Source: Mesorhizobium tamadayense (GTDB taxonomy: Bacteria > Pseudomonadota > Alphaproteobacteria > Rhizobiales > Rhizobiaceae). Taken from it: a DNA stretch of 64,000 nucleotides. The notes under the pieces were generated by a model. That model saw only the letters and a program-made list of their open reading frames with translations, had not been told where the DNA came from and made no database searches. Position numbers and translations under genes: made by a program. The stretch covers positions 62,001-126,000 of the forward strand of contig NZ_RQXT01000008.1 of the NCBI RefSeq assembly GCF_003863365.1. The letters run 5' to 3'. Shown one piece after another: positions 1 to 8,892 of this stretch; position 1 is the stretch's first letter, and each line of letters starts with the position of its first letter.

Positions 1-116
1 TCACCATCGCCGGCAAGGACGTGCCAATGCCTTACGCGGCGAACCTCGAGAAGCTGGCGCTGCCCAATGTCGGCGAGGTCGTCGAGGCAGTCAAAGCCGT
101 CACCTATCGAGGATAG
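1..116 (+). CDS. pdhB: Pyruvate dehydrogenase E1 component, beta subunit (3' end only)
   Basis: Only the last 37 codons are in the window; the gene enters from the left edge and stops with TAG at 114-116. The visible tail contains the motif [16 protein letters not shown] followed by a [10 protein letters not shown] ending. I recognise this as the conserved C-terminus of bacterial PDH E1 beta and of the related branched-chain E1 beta. The next large gene downstream is the E2 subunit, which supports the PDH assignment. E1 is the thiamine-diphosphate enzyme that decarboxylates pyruvate and acetylates the lipoyl arm of E2. The first two bases belong to an incomplete codon. Confidence 0.88.
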   Translation, partial: TIAGKDVPMPYAANLEKLALPNVGEVVEAVKAVTYRG

Positions 117-121
117 CGAAA

Positions 122-430
122 ATGTCGACCGCTTCTGGCGTGTGGCGCATTGCCTGGTCGATCTTTTGGAAGACGGTAATCGCGGGTGTTATCCTCGGGG
201 TTATCGTGAACTTCGTCTTCAGCCTGTTTCTGCCTCCAATTCTTGTGAGCATTGGGGGGCAGGGAGAAAGGCTACTTCAGAGCTTAACCTACATTGCGTT
301 CGCGATCTCGCTTGCCTGTTACTTTATCGCGTTCAAATTCGCTCTGGAGTATGCGCTTGGAAAAGAGATCGCTGGCAGGCGATTGGATGTCGTTACGATT
401 GCCCAAGTGGAGGGACCTCATGCCAATTAA
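122..430 (+). CDS. Small predicted membrane protein between pdhB and pdhC
   Basis: This 102-residue protein of unknown function has two clear hydrophobic segments, at about residues 17-42 and 50-73. Between them is a short polar stretch (GGQGERLLQ), and the tail is charged. It starts five bases after the pdhB stop and its last 11 bases overlap the start of pdhC, so it is probably translated as part of the pdh operon. I know of no named family for it and no established link to the PDH complex. Codon use resembles the neighbours less strictly: GC is visibly lower around 180-360 than in pdhC. That could mean a relaxed or acquired gene. The position argues that it is real, but translation is not proven. 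Confidence 0.55.
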   Translation: MSTASGVWRIAWSIFWKTVIAGVILGVIVNFVFSLFLPPILVSIGGQGERLLQSLTYIAFAISLACYFIAFKFALEYALGKEIAGRRLDVVTIAQVEGPHAN

Positions 431-1781
431 TATCACCATGCCTGCGCTCTCTCCCACGATGGAAGAGGGCAATCTCGCCAAATGGCTGGTCAAGGAGGGT
501 GACAAGGTTTCGCCAGGCGACGTGATCGCCGAGATCGAGACCGACAAGGCGACGATGGAAGTCGAGGCCGTCGATGAGGGCACCGTCGCCAAGCTCGTCG
601 TTCCGGCCGGCACCGAAGGCGTCAAGGTCAACGCTGTGATCGCCATCCTGGCCGGCGAAGGCGAGGATGCCGGCGCCGCCGCGAAGAGCGATGGCGGTGC
701 CGCGCCCAAGGCGGAAGCCCCGAAAGCGGACGCTCCGAAGGCCGAAGCTCCCAAGGAAGCGCCGAAGCCGGCAGCCGCCGCGCCTGCACCGGCGAAGGCC
801 GAGCCCGCTCCGGTCGCCAACGGTCACGCCGGTGGCGAGCGCGTGTTTGCGTCGCCGCTTGCCCGCCGCATCGCCAAGGATGCCGGCGTCGCCGTCGCGG
901 CGGTGACCGGCTCCGGTCCGCATGGCCGCGTGGTGAAGGCCGATGTCGAGGCGGCGATTTCTTCCGGTGGTGGCAAGGCTGCACCCGCCGCCAAGGCGCC
1001 CGCAGGCGCTCCGGTCCCCGCGGCGAAGCCGATGTCGGACGACCAGGTGCTGAAGCTGTTCGCCGAAGGCTCCTACGAGCTCGTTCCGCACGACAATATG
1101 CGCAAGACGATTGCGCGCCGCCTGGTCGAGGCCAAGAGCACCATCCCGCATTTCTACCTGACGCTCGACTGCGAGCTCGACGCGCTGCTGGCGCTGCGCA
1201 CGCAACTCAACGCCGCTGCGCCGATGAAGAAGACCGAGAAGGGCGAGGTTCCGGCCTACAAGCTCTCTGTCAACGACATGGTGATAAAGGCGATGGCCAT
1301 GGCGCTGATGGCGGTGCCGGACGCCAACGCCTCCTGGACCGACAACGCCATGGTCAAGCACAAGCACGCCGATGTCGGCGTCGCCGTGTCGATCCCCGGC
1401 GGCCTGATCACGCCGATCATCCGCCACGCCGACGAAAAGACGCTGTCGGTCATCTCCAACGAGATGAAGGATCTGGCGAGCCGTGCGCGCGGCCGCAAGC
1501 TGAAGCCGGAGGAATACCAGGGCGGCACCACGGCCGTCTCCAATCTCGGCATGTTCGGCGTCAAGGATTTCGCCGCAGTCATCAACCCGCCGCATGCGAC
1601 GATCCTTGCGGTCGGCGCGGGTGAAGAGCGCGCGGTGGTGAAGAAAGGCGAGATCAAAATCGCCACCGTGATGTCGGTGACGCTGTCGACCGATCACCGC
1701 GCCGTCGACGGCGCGCTCGGCGCCGAGCTGCTCGGCGCCTTCAAGCGCATGATCGAGAATCCGATGGGCATGCTGGTGTAA
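420..1781 (+). CDS. pdhC: Dihydrolipoyl acetyltransferase, E2 of pyruvate dehydrogenase
   Basis: This 453-residue E2 transfers the acetyl group from the lipoyl arm to CoA and forms the core of the cytoplasmic PDH complex. The N-terminal lipoyl domain (about 1-80) carries the attachment lysine K43 in ETDKATMEVE. An Ala/Pro/Lys-rich swinging linker with repeated APKA units follows. The peripheral E1/E3-binding domain (about 135-180) contains the ASPLARRIAKDAG motif. The C-terminal catalytic domain ends with the active-site motif DHRAVDG. There is one lipoyl domain, as usual in alphaproteobacteria. The ATG at 420 was chosen because MPINITMPALSPTM is the family N-terminus; longer in-frame openings upstream are not homologous. 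It overlaps the small membrane gene before it by 11 bases. Confidence 0.95.
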   Translation: MPINITMPALSPTMEEGNLAKWLVKEGDKVSPGDVIAEIETDKATMEVEAVDEGTVAKLVVPAGTEGVKVNAVIAILAGEGEDAGAAAKSDGGAAPKAEAPKADAPKAEAPKEAPKPAAAAPAPAKAEPAPVANGHAGGERVFASPLARRIAKDAGVAVAAVTGSGPHGRVVKADVEAAISSGGGKAAPAAKAPAGAPVPAAKPMSDDQVLKLFAEGSYELVPHDNMRKTIARRLVEAKSTIPHFYLTLDCELDALLALRTQLNAAAPMKKTEKGEVPAYKLSVNDMVIKAMAMALMAVPDANASWTDNAMVKHKHADVGVAVSIPGGLITPIIRHADEKTLSVISNEMKDLASRARGRKLKPEEYQGGTTAVSNLGMFGVKDFAAVINPPHATILAVGAGEERAVVKKGEIKIATVMSVTLSTDHRAVDGALGAELLGAFKRMIENPMGMLV

Positions 1782-1796
1782 GGAAGGGAAAAGGCG

Positions 1797-1949
1797 GTGC
1801 GGAAATTCTTCACCAGCCTTTTCGCTTTCATCCTTTCCGGTCTGGCTGGCGCCGGACTGTCCCGCGCAGTCACGATCATTGAGGCCTGGCTGATCATGTG
1901 CCGGCTGAGCAGGCGCTTGCAGCCATCTTTCAGGAAGGTCAGCGCATGA
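1797..1949 (+). CDS. Possible small hydrophobic protein between E2 and the SGNH hydrolase
   Basis: A GTG-started frame of 50 codons begins 16 bases after the pdhC stop. A strong purine-rich ribosome site (AAGGAAGGGAAAAGG) precedes it. It ends in TGA overlapping the ATG of the SGNH hydrolase (ATGA), a translational-coupling geometry. The peptide begins VRKFFTSLFAFILSGLAGAG, a lysine/arginine start followed by a hydrophobic stretch, and ends basic. I do not recognise a family. It is supported only by the ribosome site, the overlap and the hydrophobic pattern, and could be chance. Confidence 0.4.
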   Translation: MRKFFTSLFAFILSGLAGAGLSRAVTIIEAWLIMCRLSRRLQPSFRKVSA

Positions 1950-2584
1950 AGACAATTCTCTGCTACGGCGATTCGCTGACCTGGGGCTACGACGCCGCCA
2001 GCCTCGGCCGCCATGCGCTGGAAGACCGCTGGCCGAGCGTGCTCAAAGCGGCTCTGGGCGACGGCATCGAGGTCATCGCCGAGGGGCTGAACGGCCGCAC
2101 CACCGCCTTTGACGATCAGCTCGCCGGCGCCGACCGCAACGGCGCGAGAGTGCTGCCGACGATCCTGACGACCCATGCGCCACTCGACCTGATCGTTTTC
2201 ATGCTCGGCGCCAACGACATGAAGCCTTGGATCCACGGCAATCCGGTCGCCGCAAAGCAAGGTATCCAGCGCCTGATCGACATCGTGCGCGGCCACGACT
2301 ATCCGTTCGGCTGGCCGGCGCCGCAGATACTCATTGTCGCGCCGCCGGCCGTCACGCGCACCGACAATGCCGAATTCAAGGAAATGTTCGCCGGTGGCGA
2401 CGACGCCTCGAAACGGCTGGCGCCGCAATATTCCGCGCTTGCCGACGAGGCCGGCTGCGGCTTCTTCGATGCCGGCACCGTGGCCGTCACCACGCCGCTC
2501 GACGGTGTCCACCTCGATGCGGAAAACACGTGGCGAATCGGCCAGGCGCTGGCTCCGCTCGTGCGCGTGATGCTCTCACTCTAA
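1946..2584 (+). CDS. SGNH/GDSL-family hydrolase (arylesterase-like)
   Basis: This 212-residue serine hydrolase of the SGNH superfamily is probably a cytoplasmic esterase or lysophospholipase-type enzyme. No signal peptide is visible. Block I is GDSLTWGY with the nucleophile Ser10. Block II is the GLNGRTT region, block III is LGANDMK, and block V is DGVHLD carrying the catalytic Asp and His. The ATG at 1946 was chosen because AGGAAGG lies at 1932-1938 at good spacing and MKTILCYGDSLTWGYD is the normal family start; an in-frame ATG at 1898 would add an unrelated extension. It lies between pdhC and lpdA. Its substrate and any link to PDH cannot be read from the sequence. Confidence 0.85.
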   Translation: MKTILCYGDSLTWGYDAASLGRHALEDRWPSVLKAALGDGIEVIAEGLNGRTTAFDDQLAGADRNGARVLPTILTTHAPLDLIVFMLGANDMKPWIHGNPVAAKQGIQRLIDIVRGHDYPFGWPAPQILIVAPPAVTRTDNAEFKEMFAGGDDASKRLAPQYSALADEAGCGFFDAGTVAVTTPLDGVHLDAENTWRIGQALAPLVRVMLSL

Positions 2585-2611
2585 CCCCGAGAAAGATCAG
2601 GGAGAAAACCC

Positions 2612-4075
2612 GTGGCTGAGAATTACGACGTCATCATCATCGGCTCTGGCCCCGGCGGCTATGTGACGGCGGTACGCTCCGCGCAGCTCGGCTTCAAGAC
2701 GGCGATCGTCGAGCGCGAGCATTTGGGCGGCATCTGCCTCAACTGGGGCTGCATCCCGACCAAGGCGCTGCTGCGCTCCGCCGAGATCATGCACTATTCG
2801 GACCACCTCAAGGATTACGGCCTGAAGCTCGACGGCAAGGTCAGCCCCGATACGGCAGCGGTCGTCGACCGCTCGCGCAAGGTGTCGCTGAGGCTGAACG
2901 GCGGCGTCGCCTTCCTGATGAAGAAGAACAAGGTCGACGTCATCTGGGGCGAGGCGAAACTCACCAAGGCTCCTTCCGGTGACAAACTGGGTGAGATCGT
3001 GGTCTCCAAGACCGCCAAGAAGCCGATGGAGCCGCAGCCGCCGGTGCCGAAGGGCGTCAAGGGCGAGGGCACCTACACCGCCAAGCACATCATTCTGGCG
3101 ACCGGCGCCAGGCCGCGCGCGCTCCCTGGCATTGAGCCGGATGGCAAGCTGATCTGGACCTATTTCGAGGCGATGGTGCCGAAGGAGATGCCGAAGTCGC
3201 TGCTGGTGATGGGCTCGGGCGCCATCGGCATCGAGTTCGCTTCCTTCTATCGCACCATGGGCGCCGAGGTGACGGTGGTCGAGCTTCTGCCGGCAGTGAT
3301 GCCGGTCGAGGACGCAGAGGTTTCCAAGTTCGCGCAAAAACAGTTCGAGAAGCAGGGGATGAAGATCCTGCTCGAAGCCAAGGTGACCAAGGTCGAGAAA
3401 TCAGCCAATTCGGTCACCGCCCATGTCGAGATGAGGGACGGCAAGATCGAGAAGATTAACGCCGACCGCATGATCTCGGCCGTCGGCGTGCAAGGCAATA
3501 TCGAGGGCCTCGGCCTCGAGGCGCTCGGCGTAAAGACGGATCGCGGCTGTGTTGTCGTCGACGGCTACGGCAAGACCAATGTTCCCGGCATCTACGCCAT
3601 CGGCGATGTCGCCGGACCGCCGATGCTTGCTCACAAGGCCGAGCACGAGGGCGTGGTCTGCGTCGAGAAGATCGCCAATTTCCCCGGCGTGCATGCCACC
3701 GACAAACTCAAGATTCCGGGCTGCACCTACTGCAACCCGCAGGTCGCCTCGGTCGGCCTGACCGAAGCCAAGGCCAAGGCCGAGGGGAAAGATATCCGCG
3801 TCGGCCGCTTCCAGTTCGGCGCCAACGGCAAGGCGATCGCGCTCGGTGAGGACCAGGGTTTCATCAAGACCATCTTCGACAAGAAGACGGGCCAGCTTCT
3901 CGGCGCCCATATGATCGGCGCCGAGGTGACCGAGCTCATCCAGGGCTTCGTCGTGGGGATGAACCTGGAGACCACCGAGGAAGAGCTGATGCACACGATC
4001 TTCCCGCATCCGACGCTGTCGGAGATGATGAAGGAAAGCGTGCTCGACGCCTATGGCCGCGCCTTGAACGCATGA
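2612..4075 (+). CDS. lpdA: Dihydrolipoyl dehydrogenase, E3 of pyruvate dehydrogenase
   Basis: This 487-residue FAD flavoprotein reoxidises dihydrolipoamide with NAD+. The N-terminal FAD site GSGPGGYV (11-18) is followed by the redox-active disulfide in GGICLNWGCIPTK (C42 and C47). The NAD-binding GSGAIGIEFASFY motif lies near residue 200. The dimerisation domain ends with HPTLSE, holding the catalytic His-Glu pair. It starts with GTG at 2612 behind an AGGGAG site. A 20-30 residue insertion around 130-155 (lysine/proline-rich) is somewhat longer than in the 2-oxoglutarate-type E3. Its location behind pdhC makes it the PDH-dedicated copy; a second lpd for the 2-oxoglutarate complex would be expected elsewhere. 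Confidence 0.95.
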   Translation: MAENYDVIIIGSGPGGYVTAVRSAQLGFKTAIVEREHLGGICLNWGCIPTKALLRSAEIMHYSDHLKDYGLKLDGKVSPDTAAVVDRSRKVSLRLNGGVAFLMKKNKVDVIWGEAKLTKAPSGDKLGEIVVSKTAKKPMEPQPPVPKGVKGEGTYTAKHIILATGARPRALPGIEPDGKLIWTYFEAMVPKEMPKSLLVMGSGAIGIEFASFYRTMGAEVTVVELLPAVMPVEDAEVSKFAQKQFEKQGMKILLEAKVTKVEKSANSVTAHVEMRDGKIEKINADRMISAVGVQGNIEGLGLEALGVKTDRGCVVVDGYGKTNVPGIYAIGDVAGPPMLAHKAEHEGVVCVEKIANFPGVHATDKLKIPGCTYCNPQVASVGLTEAKAKAEGKDIRVGRFQFGANGKAIALGEDQGFIKTIFDKKTGQLLGAHMIGAEVTELIQGFVVGMNLETTEEELMHTIFPHPTLSEMMKESVLDAYGRALNA

Positions 4076-4195
4076 TAGATTACCAATCCATGATAAATTG
4101 GGTGGGCGAGACTCAGACGCGCCAGCCGGAGGACTCTGACGGCAAGGCGGTTCGTATCCGGATGCATTTTCACCTGATCGAGGAGGAGTTGGCAT

Positions 4196-4453
4196 ATGGA
4201 CGTGAATGGCGTGGGCTGGATTGCAGCCATCATCATCGGCGGCTTGGCCGGATGGCTTGCCGAGATGGTCATGAAGAGCAACATGGGTATCTTCATGAAC
4301 ATCATTCTGGGCATCGCCGGCGCGGTGGTGCTGAACGCAATCCTGAGAGCCCTCAACATCGAGGCATTCGGCGTCGGCTGGCTCGCCTATCTGATTACCG
4401 GCTTCATCGGCGCCTGCCTGCTGATCTTTGCTGGGCGGCTGGTGCGCCGCTGA
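4196..4453 (+). CDS. GlsB/YeaQ/YmgE family small membrane protein
   Basis: This 85-residue protein with three hydrophobic segments matches the transglycosylase-associated/YeaQ family. Its pattern is GWIAAIIIGGLAGWLAEM at the start, a central NIILGIAGAVV helix, and a last helix ending in a basic RRLVRR-like tail. Family members are envelope proteins linked to stress in other bacteria; the exact role is unknown. A GAGGAG ribosome site sits nine bases upstream of ATG 4196. It lies in the 500-base gap between lpdA and lipA and is probably its own transcription unit. Confidence 0.82.
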   Translation: MDVNGVGWIAAIIIGGLAGWLAEMVMKSNMGIFMNIILGIAGAVVLNAILRALNIEAFGVGWLAYLITGFIGACLLIFAGRLVRR

Positions 4454-4582
4454 GCCCCAGCGAGCTCCGTTATGCGAAAATGGCCGTGGCGGCATGCGCC
4501 GGCGCGGCCTTTTTCTTTGCTTCGAAAAGTCCTAGATGACGCAGACAGGCGGCCGCGACGCAGCGGCCGCGAAGGGTTTGAA

Positions 4583-5548
4583 ATGGTCACTGTTCTCGAC
4601 ACGATCGCCAACGCGCCGCGCCTGCGGCATCCCGAAAAGGCGCACAGGCCGGACCAGGAAGTGCTGCGCAAGCCGGACTGGATCCGCGTCAAGGCGCCGG
4701 TTTCGAAGGGCTATGCCGAGACGCGCGAGATCGTGAAATCGCACAAGCTGGTGACCGTGTGCGAGGAGGCCGGCTGCCCGAACATCGGCGAATGCTGGGA
4801 CAAGAAGCACGCCACCTTCATGATCATGGGCGAGATCTGCACCCGCGCCTGTGCCTTCTGCAACGTCGCCACCGGCATTCCGACAGCTCTCGACCCCGAT
4901 GAGCCGGCGCGCGTCGGGCACGCCGTCAAGCAGATGGGCCTCAGCCATGTCGTCATCACCTCGGTCGACCGCGACGATCTCGCCGACGGCGGCGCGCAGC
5001 ATTTCGCCGACGTCATCCACGCCATCCGCGCGGCAACGCCATCGACCACGATCGAGATCCTGACGCCCGACTTCCTGCGCAAGGACGGCGCGCTCGAGGT
5101 CGTCGTGGCGGCCAAGCCCGACGTCTTCAACCACAATCTGGAGACCGTGCCGTCCAACTACCTGACGGTGCGGCCGGGCGCCCGCTATTTCCATTCGATC
5201 AGGCTGCTGCAGCGGGTCAAGGAGCTCGACCCGTCGATCTTCACCAAGTCCGGCATCATGGTCGGGCTCGGCGAGGAGCGGAACGAGGTGCTGCAGTTGA
5301 TGGACGACCTGCGTTCGGCCAATGTCGACTTCATGACCATCGGCCAGTACCTGCAGCCCTCGAAGAAGCACCATCCGGTGATCCGCTTCGTCACGCCGGA
5401 CGAGTTCAAGTCCTACGAGACGATCGGCAAGACCAAGGGCTTCCTTTTGATGGCGTCGAGCCCGCTGACGCGCTCCTCGCACCATGCCGGCGACGATTTC
5501 GCCAGGTTGCGCGCGGCGCGCGAGGCGCAGCTCGAGAAAGCCAGCTGA
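4583..5548 (+). CDS. lipA: Lipoyl synthase
   Basis: This radical-SAM enzyme inserts two sulfur atoms into octanoyl groups on lipoyl domains such as that of PdhC upstream. At 321 residues it is family length. The auxiliary 4Fe-4S cluster ligands are C60, C65 and C71, in [12 protein letters not shown]. The SAM cluster ligands are C86, C90 and C93, in CTRACAFC. The C-terminal serine ligand region RSSHHAGDD is present. The start at 4583 gives the usual N-terminus; the frame is open upstream to 4472, but that part is unrelated. Clustering with pdh genes fits shared need: lipoate made here is used by the PDH E2. Confidence 0.96.
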   Translation: MVTVLDTIANAPRLRHPEKAHRPDQEVLRKPDWIRVKAPVSKGYAETREIVKSHKLVTVCEEAGCPNIGECWDKKHATFMIMGEICTRACAFCNVATGIPTALDPDEPARVGHAVKQMGLSHVVITSVDRDDLADGGAQHFADVIHAIRAATPSTTIEILTPDFLRKDGALEVVVAAKPDVFNHNLETVPSNYLTVRPGARYFHSIRLLQRVKELDPSIFTKSGIMVGLGEERNEVLQLMDDLRSANVDFMTIGQYLQPSKKHHPVIRFVTPDEFKSYETIGKTKGFLLMASSPLTRSSHHAGDDFARLRAAREAQLEKAS

Positions 5549-5557
5549 CCCGATTAG

Positions 5558-6013
5558 ATGCCAAAATTCGAAGCCATCCGCCGCGTCACCTACACGCCGC
5601 AGCAAATGTTCGCACTGGTGGCGGACATCGAGACTTACCCGCAATTCCTGCCGCTCTGCGAGGCGCTGACGGTGCGCTCGCGCAAGGAGCGCGACGGCCG
5701 CACCATCCTAGTCGCCGACATGAGCATCGGCTATAAGGCGATCCGCGAGACCTTCACGACGCAGGTGCTGTTGAAGCCGGACGAGAATGCCATCGACGTC
5801 AAGTACATCGACGGCCCGTTCAAATACCTGAGCAACATCTGGCGCTTCGACCCAGCCGCCGGCGGCTGCGAGGTCCACTTCTTCATCGATTACGAGTTCA
5901 AGAGCCGCATCCTCGGCGCTTTGATGGGTACGATGTTCGACCGTGCCTTCCGCATGTTCTCGGAGGCCTTCGAGAAGCGGGCGGGCGTGATCTACGGCGC
6001 AAAGCCCGCCTAA
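5558..6013 (+). CDS. Coq10/RatA-like START-domain protein (polyketide cyclase family)
   Basis: This 151-residue START-like protein begins nine bases after lipA. Its N-terminus FEAIRRVTYTPQQMFALVADIETYPQFLPLC is the hallmark of the Coq10/RatA group, which includes ubiquinone-binding proteins. In E. coli the family member RatA has been described as a ribosome-association toxin. In alphaproteobacteria a ubiquinone-chaperone role is more plausible, but the sequence cannot decide. It is probably co-transcribed with lipA, and its stop overlaps by four bases the convergent cinA-type gene. Confidence 0.85.
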   Translation: MPKFEAIRRVTYTPQQMFALVADIETYPQFLPLCEALTVRSRKERDGRTILVADMSIGYKAIRETFTTQVLLKPDENAIDVKYIDGPFKYLSNIWRFDPAAGGCEVHFFIDYEFKSRILGALMGTMFDRAFRMFSEAFEKRAGVIYGAKPA

Positions 6014-6498
6014 CTTTCGCCAAGCGCGCGCAACCCGAGCTGCAACGCGTGCCGCACCGTCTCGTGGCGGATGAATTCGCGGCCCTTGTGGCCAAACAGC
6101 TGGCGGTCGGCGACAACCGGTTGGCCGGCAAGCGCTATCCCGAACCAGACGAGGCCAACCGGCTTTTCCGCCGAGCCGCCGCTTGGACCGGCAATGCCGG
6201 TGACGGCAAGGGAGAGGCTGGCGCGCGAATGCGCCAGCGCCCCCGCCGCCATCTCTAGCACCGTCTCGCGCGAGACCGCGCCATGCGCCTTGAGCGTTGC
6301 GGCGGAGACGCCGAGCATCTCCATCTTGGCTTCGTTGGAATAGGTGATGAAGCCGCGGTCGACCACGGCGGAAGAGCCGGCAATGTCTGTCAGCGCCGCA
6401 ATGATCATGCCGCCGGTGCAGCTTTCGGCCGTCGCCAGCATGACGCCGCGCCTCTGGCAGGCCTGGAGCAGGGCGTTGGCGAGCTCCGCGTTGCTCAT
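6010..6498 (-). CDS. CinA C-terminal domain protein (nicotinamide-nucleotide amidohydrolase)
   Basis: The 162 residues cover only the amidase domain of the CinA family, with the key motif TAESCTGG near residue 23 and SYSNEAK and [11 protein letters not shown] further on. The domain deamidates NMN to nicotinate mononucleotide in pyridine-nucleotide recycling (PncC activity in E. coli). The N-terminal MoaB-like half is absent. Stand-alone C-terminal versions are common, so this is not a truncation. Its ATG overlaps the ispDF stop (ATGA), implying coupled translation. It ends tail-to-tail with the Coq10-like gene. Confidence 0.88.
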   Translation of the reverse strand: MSNAELANALLQACQRRGVMLATAESCTGGMIIAALTDIAGSSAVVDRGFITYSNEAKMEMLGVSAATLKAHGAVSRETVLEMAAGALAHSRASLSLAVTGIAGPSGGSAEKPVGLVWFGIALAGQPVVADRQLFGHKGREFIRHETVRHALQLGLRALGES

Positions 6499-7724
6499 GC
6501 CGGCACGTCTCCCGGATAGACGACGCTCGCTGTGGCAATCGCCGCAATGCCTTCGCCACGGCCGACGAAGCCGAGCTTCTCATTGGTCGTCGCCTTAATC
6601 GAAATGCGCTCCGGCGCAATGCCCAGCATCGCCGCGAGCGCCGCCGTCATCGCCTCGCGGTGCGGCCCGACGCGCGGCGCCTCGCAGATCAGCGTGACGT
6701 CCGCATTGGCGATGCGCCCACCGCGCTCGCGCACCAGCTTCGCCGCGTGCTCGACGAAAATCTTCGAGGCGACGCCCTTCCATCGCGGGTCCGACGGCGG
6801 GAAATGCGTGCCGATGTCGCCGGCGCCGCAGGTGGCGAGCAGCGCGTCGGTGAGGGCATGGAGACCGACATCGGCGTCGGAATGGCCGGAGAGTTTCCGA
6901 TCATAGGGGATAGCGACGCCGCACAGCGTGACATGGTCGCCCGCTTCGAAAGCATGCACGTCATAGCCATTGCCGGTGCGGATGTCCGGAAAGCGCGGCA
7001 GTGCGTTTGAAAGCCGCTGGTCGGCCATCGCGATATCTCTTGCCCAAGTGAGCTTCACATTGTCCGGCGAGCCGGTGACGATCTTGACCGGAATATGCGC
7101 CCATTCGGCGATGGCAGCATCGTCGGTGAACTCGGTCTTGCCGAGATGATGCGCCTTCTCGTGGGCCGCCAGCAGCGGCCAGAACGGGAACCCCTGCGGC
7201 GTCTGCGCGGCATGCAGGCCGGCCCTGGACACCGTTTCCTCGATCATGCCCTCGGCCGATTCGCGCTTGAGCGTGTCGGCGACGGGAAGCGCGGGTAGCG
7301 CGCCCTGGCGCTCGTTTATCGCTTCGATGGTGCGGTCGATAAGCCCGGCATCGACGAACGGGCGCACCGCGTCATGCACCAGCACCTTTGCCGGCGCCTG
7401 CTCCCTGAGCGCCAAGAGCCCGAGCCGGACGGAAGCCTGGCGGGACGACCCGCCGGTGACGGCGACGACGCGCCCGGCATAGGCTGCGGCCGCACGGTCG
7501 AAAATCTCGCGATCGTCGGCATGGATCGCCACGACAACGGGGCCGACATTCGGGTGCGAGAGGAACTTTTCCAGTGTGTGCGCGATCACCGCGCGGCCGC
7601 CGATGCGCTGATACTGCTTCGGCCCGTCCGCCTGTCCGGCGCGCGCGCCCCGCCCGGCGGCGACGATGACCACGCCGACTTTGCCGTCCGCGTCCGAAGC
7701 CCGATTTGCACTTGTGTCAGTCAT
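6495..7724 (-). CDS. ispDF: Bifunctional IspD/IspF enzyme of the MEP isoprenoid pathway
   Basis: This 409-residue fusion catalyses two separate MEP-pathway steps. The N-terminal half (about 15-240) is IspD, the CDP-methylerythritol-forming cytidylyltransferase, with the nucleotide motif [13 protein letters not shown] and the PKQY segment. The C-terminal half (from about 248) is IspF, the MECDP synthase, beginning [11 protein letters not shown] with zinc ligands D and H and containing the [18 protein letters not shown] motif. Such fusions are typical of alphaproteobacteria. The gene is divergent from dusB, with about 140 bases between the starts, and is followed by the CinA-domain gene with a four-base overlap. 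Confidence 0.95.
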   Translation of the reverse strand: MTDTSANRASDADGKVGVVIVAAGRGARAGQADGPKQYQRIGGRAVIAHTLEKFLSHPNVGPVVVAIHADDREIFDRAAAAYAGRVVAVTGGSSRQASVRLGLLALREQAPAKVLVHDAVRPFVDAGLIDRTIEAINERQGALPALPVADTLKRESAEGMIEETVSRAGLHAAQTPQGFPFWPLLAAHEKAHHLGKTEFTDDAAIAEWAHIPVKIVTGSPDNVKLTWARDIAMADQRLSNALPRFPDIRTGNGYDVHAFEAGDHVTLCGVAIPYDRKLSGHSDADVGLHALTDALLATCGAGDIGTHFPPSDPRWKGVASKIFVEHAAKLVRERGGRIANADVTLICEAPRVGPHREAMTAALAAMLGIAPERISIKATTNEKLGFVGRGEGIAAIATASVVYPGDVPA

Positions 7725-7799
7725 GGCGAGAGGCTTAGTCGCGGCTCGAAGGGAAGGCCAGCATTTTCCAAAATGCGCCTTAATGTGACGTCATTGCGC

Positions 7800-7817
7800 G
7801 TTGCACAATGGCTTGCA
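7800..7817 (+). promoter_or_regulatory. Candidate regulatory motif upstream of dusB-ntrB-ntrC
   Basis: The element GTTGCACAATGG followed by CTTGCA lies about 55-65 bases upstream of dusB. Its left half resembles an NtrC half-site (TTGCAC); the right half is only a partial match. A similar GTTGCATAATCG occurs upstream of ntrY. Assignment as an NtrC or other operator is inference. Confidence 0.25.
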
Positions 7818-7863
7818 TCTGGCTAGACAATGTGCAGCAATCGAACATGCTTGGTTTTTGTGC

Positions 7864-8892
7864 ATGCCTGAATTGACCACATTGGCTTTGCCGCTCGATA
7901 TCGGCGACGTGAGGATTCGCAACCGCGTGTTCCTTGCGCCGATGTCGGGCGTCACCGACGAGCCGTTCCGGCACCGCGCCCATTCGCACGACGCCGGGCT
8001 GGTCGTGTCGGAAATGGTGGCGAGCGGCGAGCTGGCCAAGGGCAGGGCAGGCTGCGACCTGCGCATCCGCCATTCCGGCCTGCCCGTCCATATGGTGCAG
8101 CTCGCCGGCCGCGAGGCGGCGCATATGGCCGAGGGCGCGCGTATAGCGGCAGGCGAGGGCGCCGACATCATCGACATCAACATGGGCTGCCCGGCCAAGA
8201 AGGTGACGGGAGGCTATGCCGGTTCGGCGCTGATGCGCAATCTCGACCACGCGCTGTCGCTGATCGAGGCCGTGGTCGGCGCCGTCACGGTGCCGGTGAC
8301 CGTCAAGATGCGGCTCGGCTGGGACGAAAGCGCGCTCAATGCGCCGATGCTGGCCCGGCGCGCCGAGCAGGCCGGCGTGCGCATGGTGACCGTGCATGGC
8401 CGCACGCGCTGCCAGTTCTACCAGGGCAAGTCCGACTGGCGCGCGATCGCCCGCGTCAAGCAGGCGGTCTCGATCCCGGTCGTGGCGAACGGCGACGTCG
8501 GCTCGCCGGAAGAAGCGGCGACCATCCTCGATCAGTCGGGCGCCGACGCGGTGATGATCGGCCGCGCCCACTATGGAGCGCCCTGGATCGCAGGCAGCAT
8601 CGCGGCGGCGGCCGCTGGTATATCTGCGCCAGGCATTCCCGGGACGCCGCAAGCGTTCGCCGACTACGTCGTCGCGCATTACGAGGACATGCTCTCGCTT
8701 TACGGTGTCGAGAGCGGGTTGCGTCAGGCGCGCAAGCATCTTGGCTGGTATCTGGACCGGCACGCGGCCGGTGTCTCGGCAGAGCAGCGGAAGCGTGTTC
8801 TCACCTCTTTCGAGCCGGCGGAGGTCATCCGCGGATTGCGCGAGGCACTTGCCGACATTGTCACGCGGACTGAAATGCGGAGCGCGGCATGA
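7864..8892 (+). CDS. dusB: tRNA-dihydrouridine synthase B (NifR3 family)
   Basis: This 342-residue FMN enzyme reduces uridine to dihydrouridine in the D-loop of tRNAs. The N-terminal TIM-barrel has the substrate segment [14 protein letters not shown]. The catalytic cysteine lies in [17 protein letters not shown] follows, and [11 protein letters not shown] is present. The C-terminal helical domain is complete. The ATG at 7864 was chosen over an upstream in-frame ATG (7801) because homologues start close to the barrel. The gene was historically called nifR3 because it precedes ntrBC in alphaproteobacteria. Here its stop overlaps the ntrB ATG by four bases, so dusB-ntrB-ntrC are one operon. Confidence 0.94.
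   Translation: MPELTTLALPLDIGDVRIRNRVFLAPMSGVTDEPFRHRAHSHDAGLVVSEMVASGELAKGRAGCDLRIRHSGLPVHMVQLAGREAAHMAEGARIAAGEGADIIDINMGCPAKKVTGGYAGSALMRNLDHALSLIEAVVGAVTVPVTVKMRLGWDESALNAPMLARRAEQAGVRMVTVHGRTRCQFYQGKSDWRAIARVKQAVSIPVVANGDVGSPEEAATILDQSGADAVMIGRAHYGAPWIAGSIAAAAAGISAPGIPGTPQAFADYVVAHYEDMLSLYGVESGLRQARKHLGWYLDRHAAGVSAEQRKRVLTSFEPAEVIRGLREALADIVTRTEMRSAA

Noticed and set aside
393..1955. 520-codon open frame on the minus strand over pdhC
   Set aside because: It is antisense to a clear E2 gene; its composition (Arg, Gly, His, Asp-rich) is typical of frames opposite GC-rich coding DNA.
6010..6498. CinA-domain gene as a truncated pseudogene
   Set aside because: Stand-alone C-terminal CinA amidases are common and the domain is complete.
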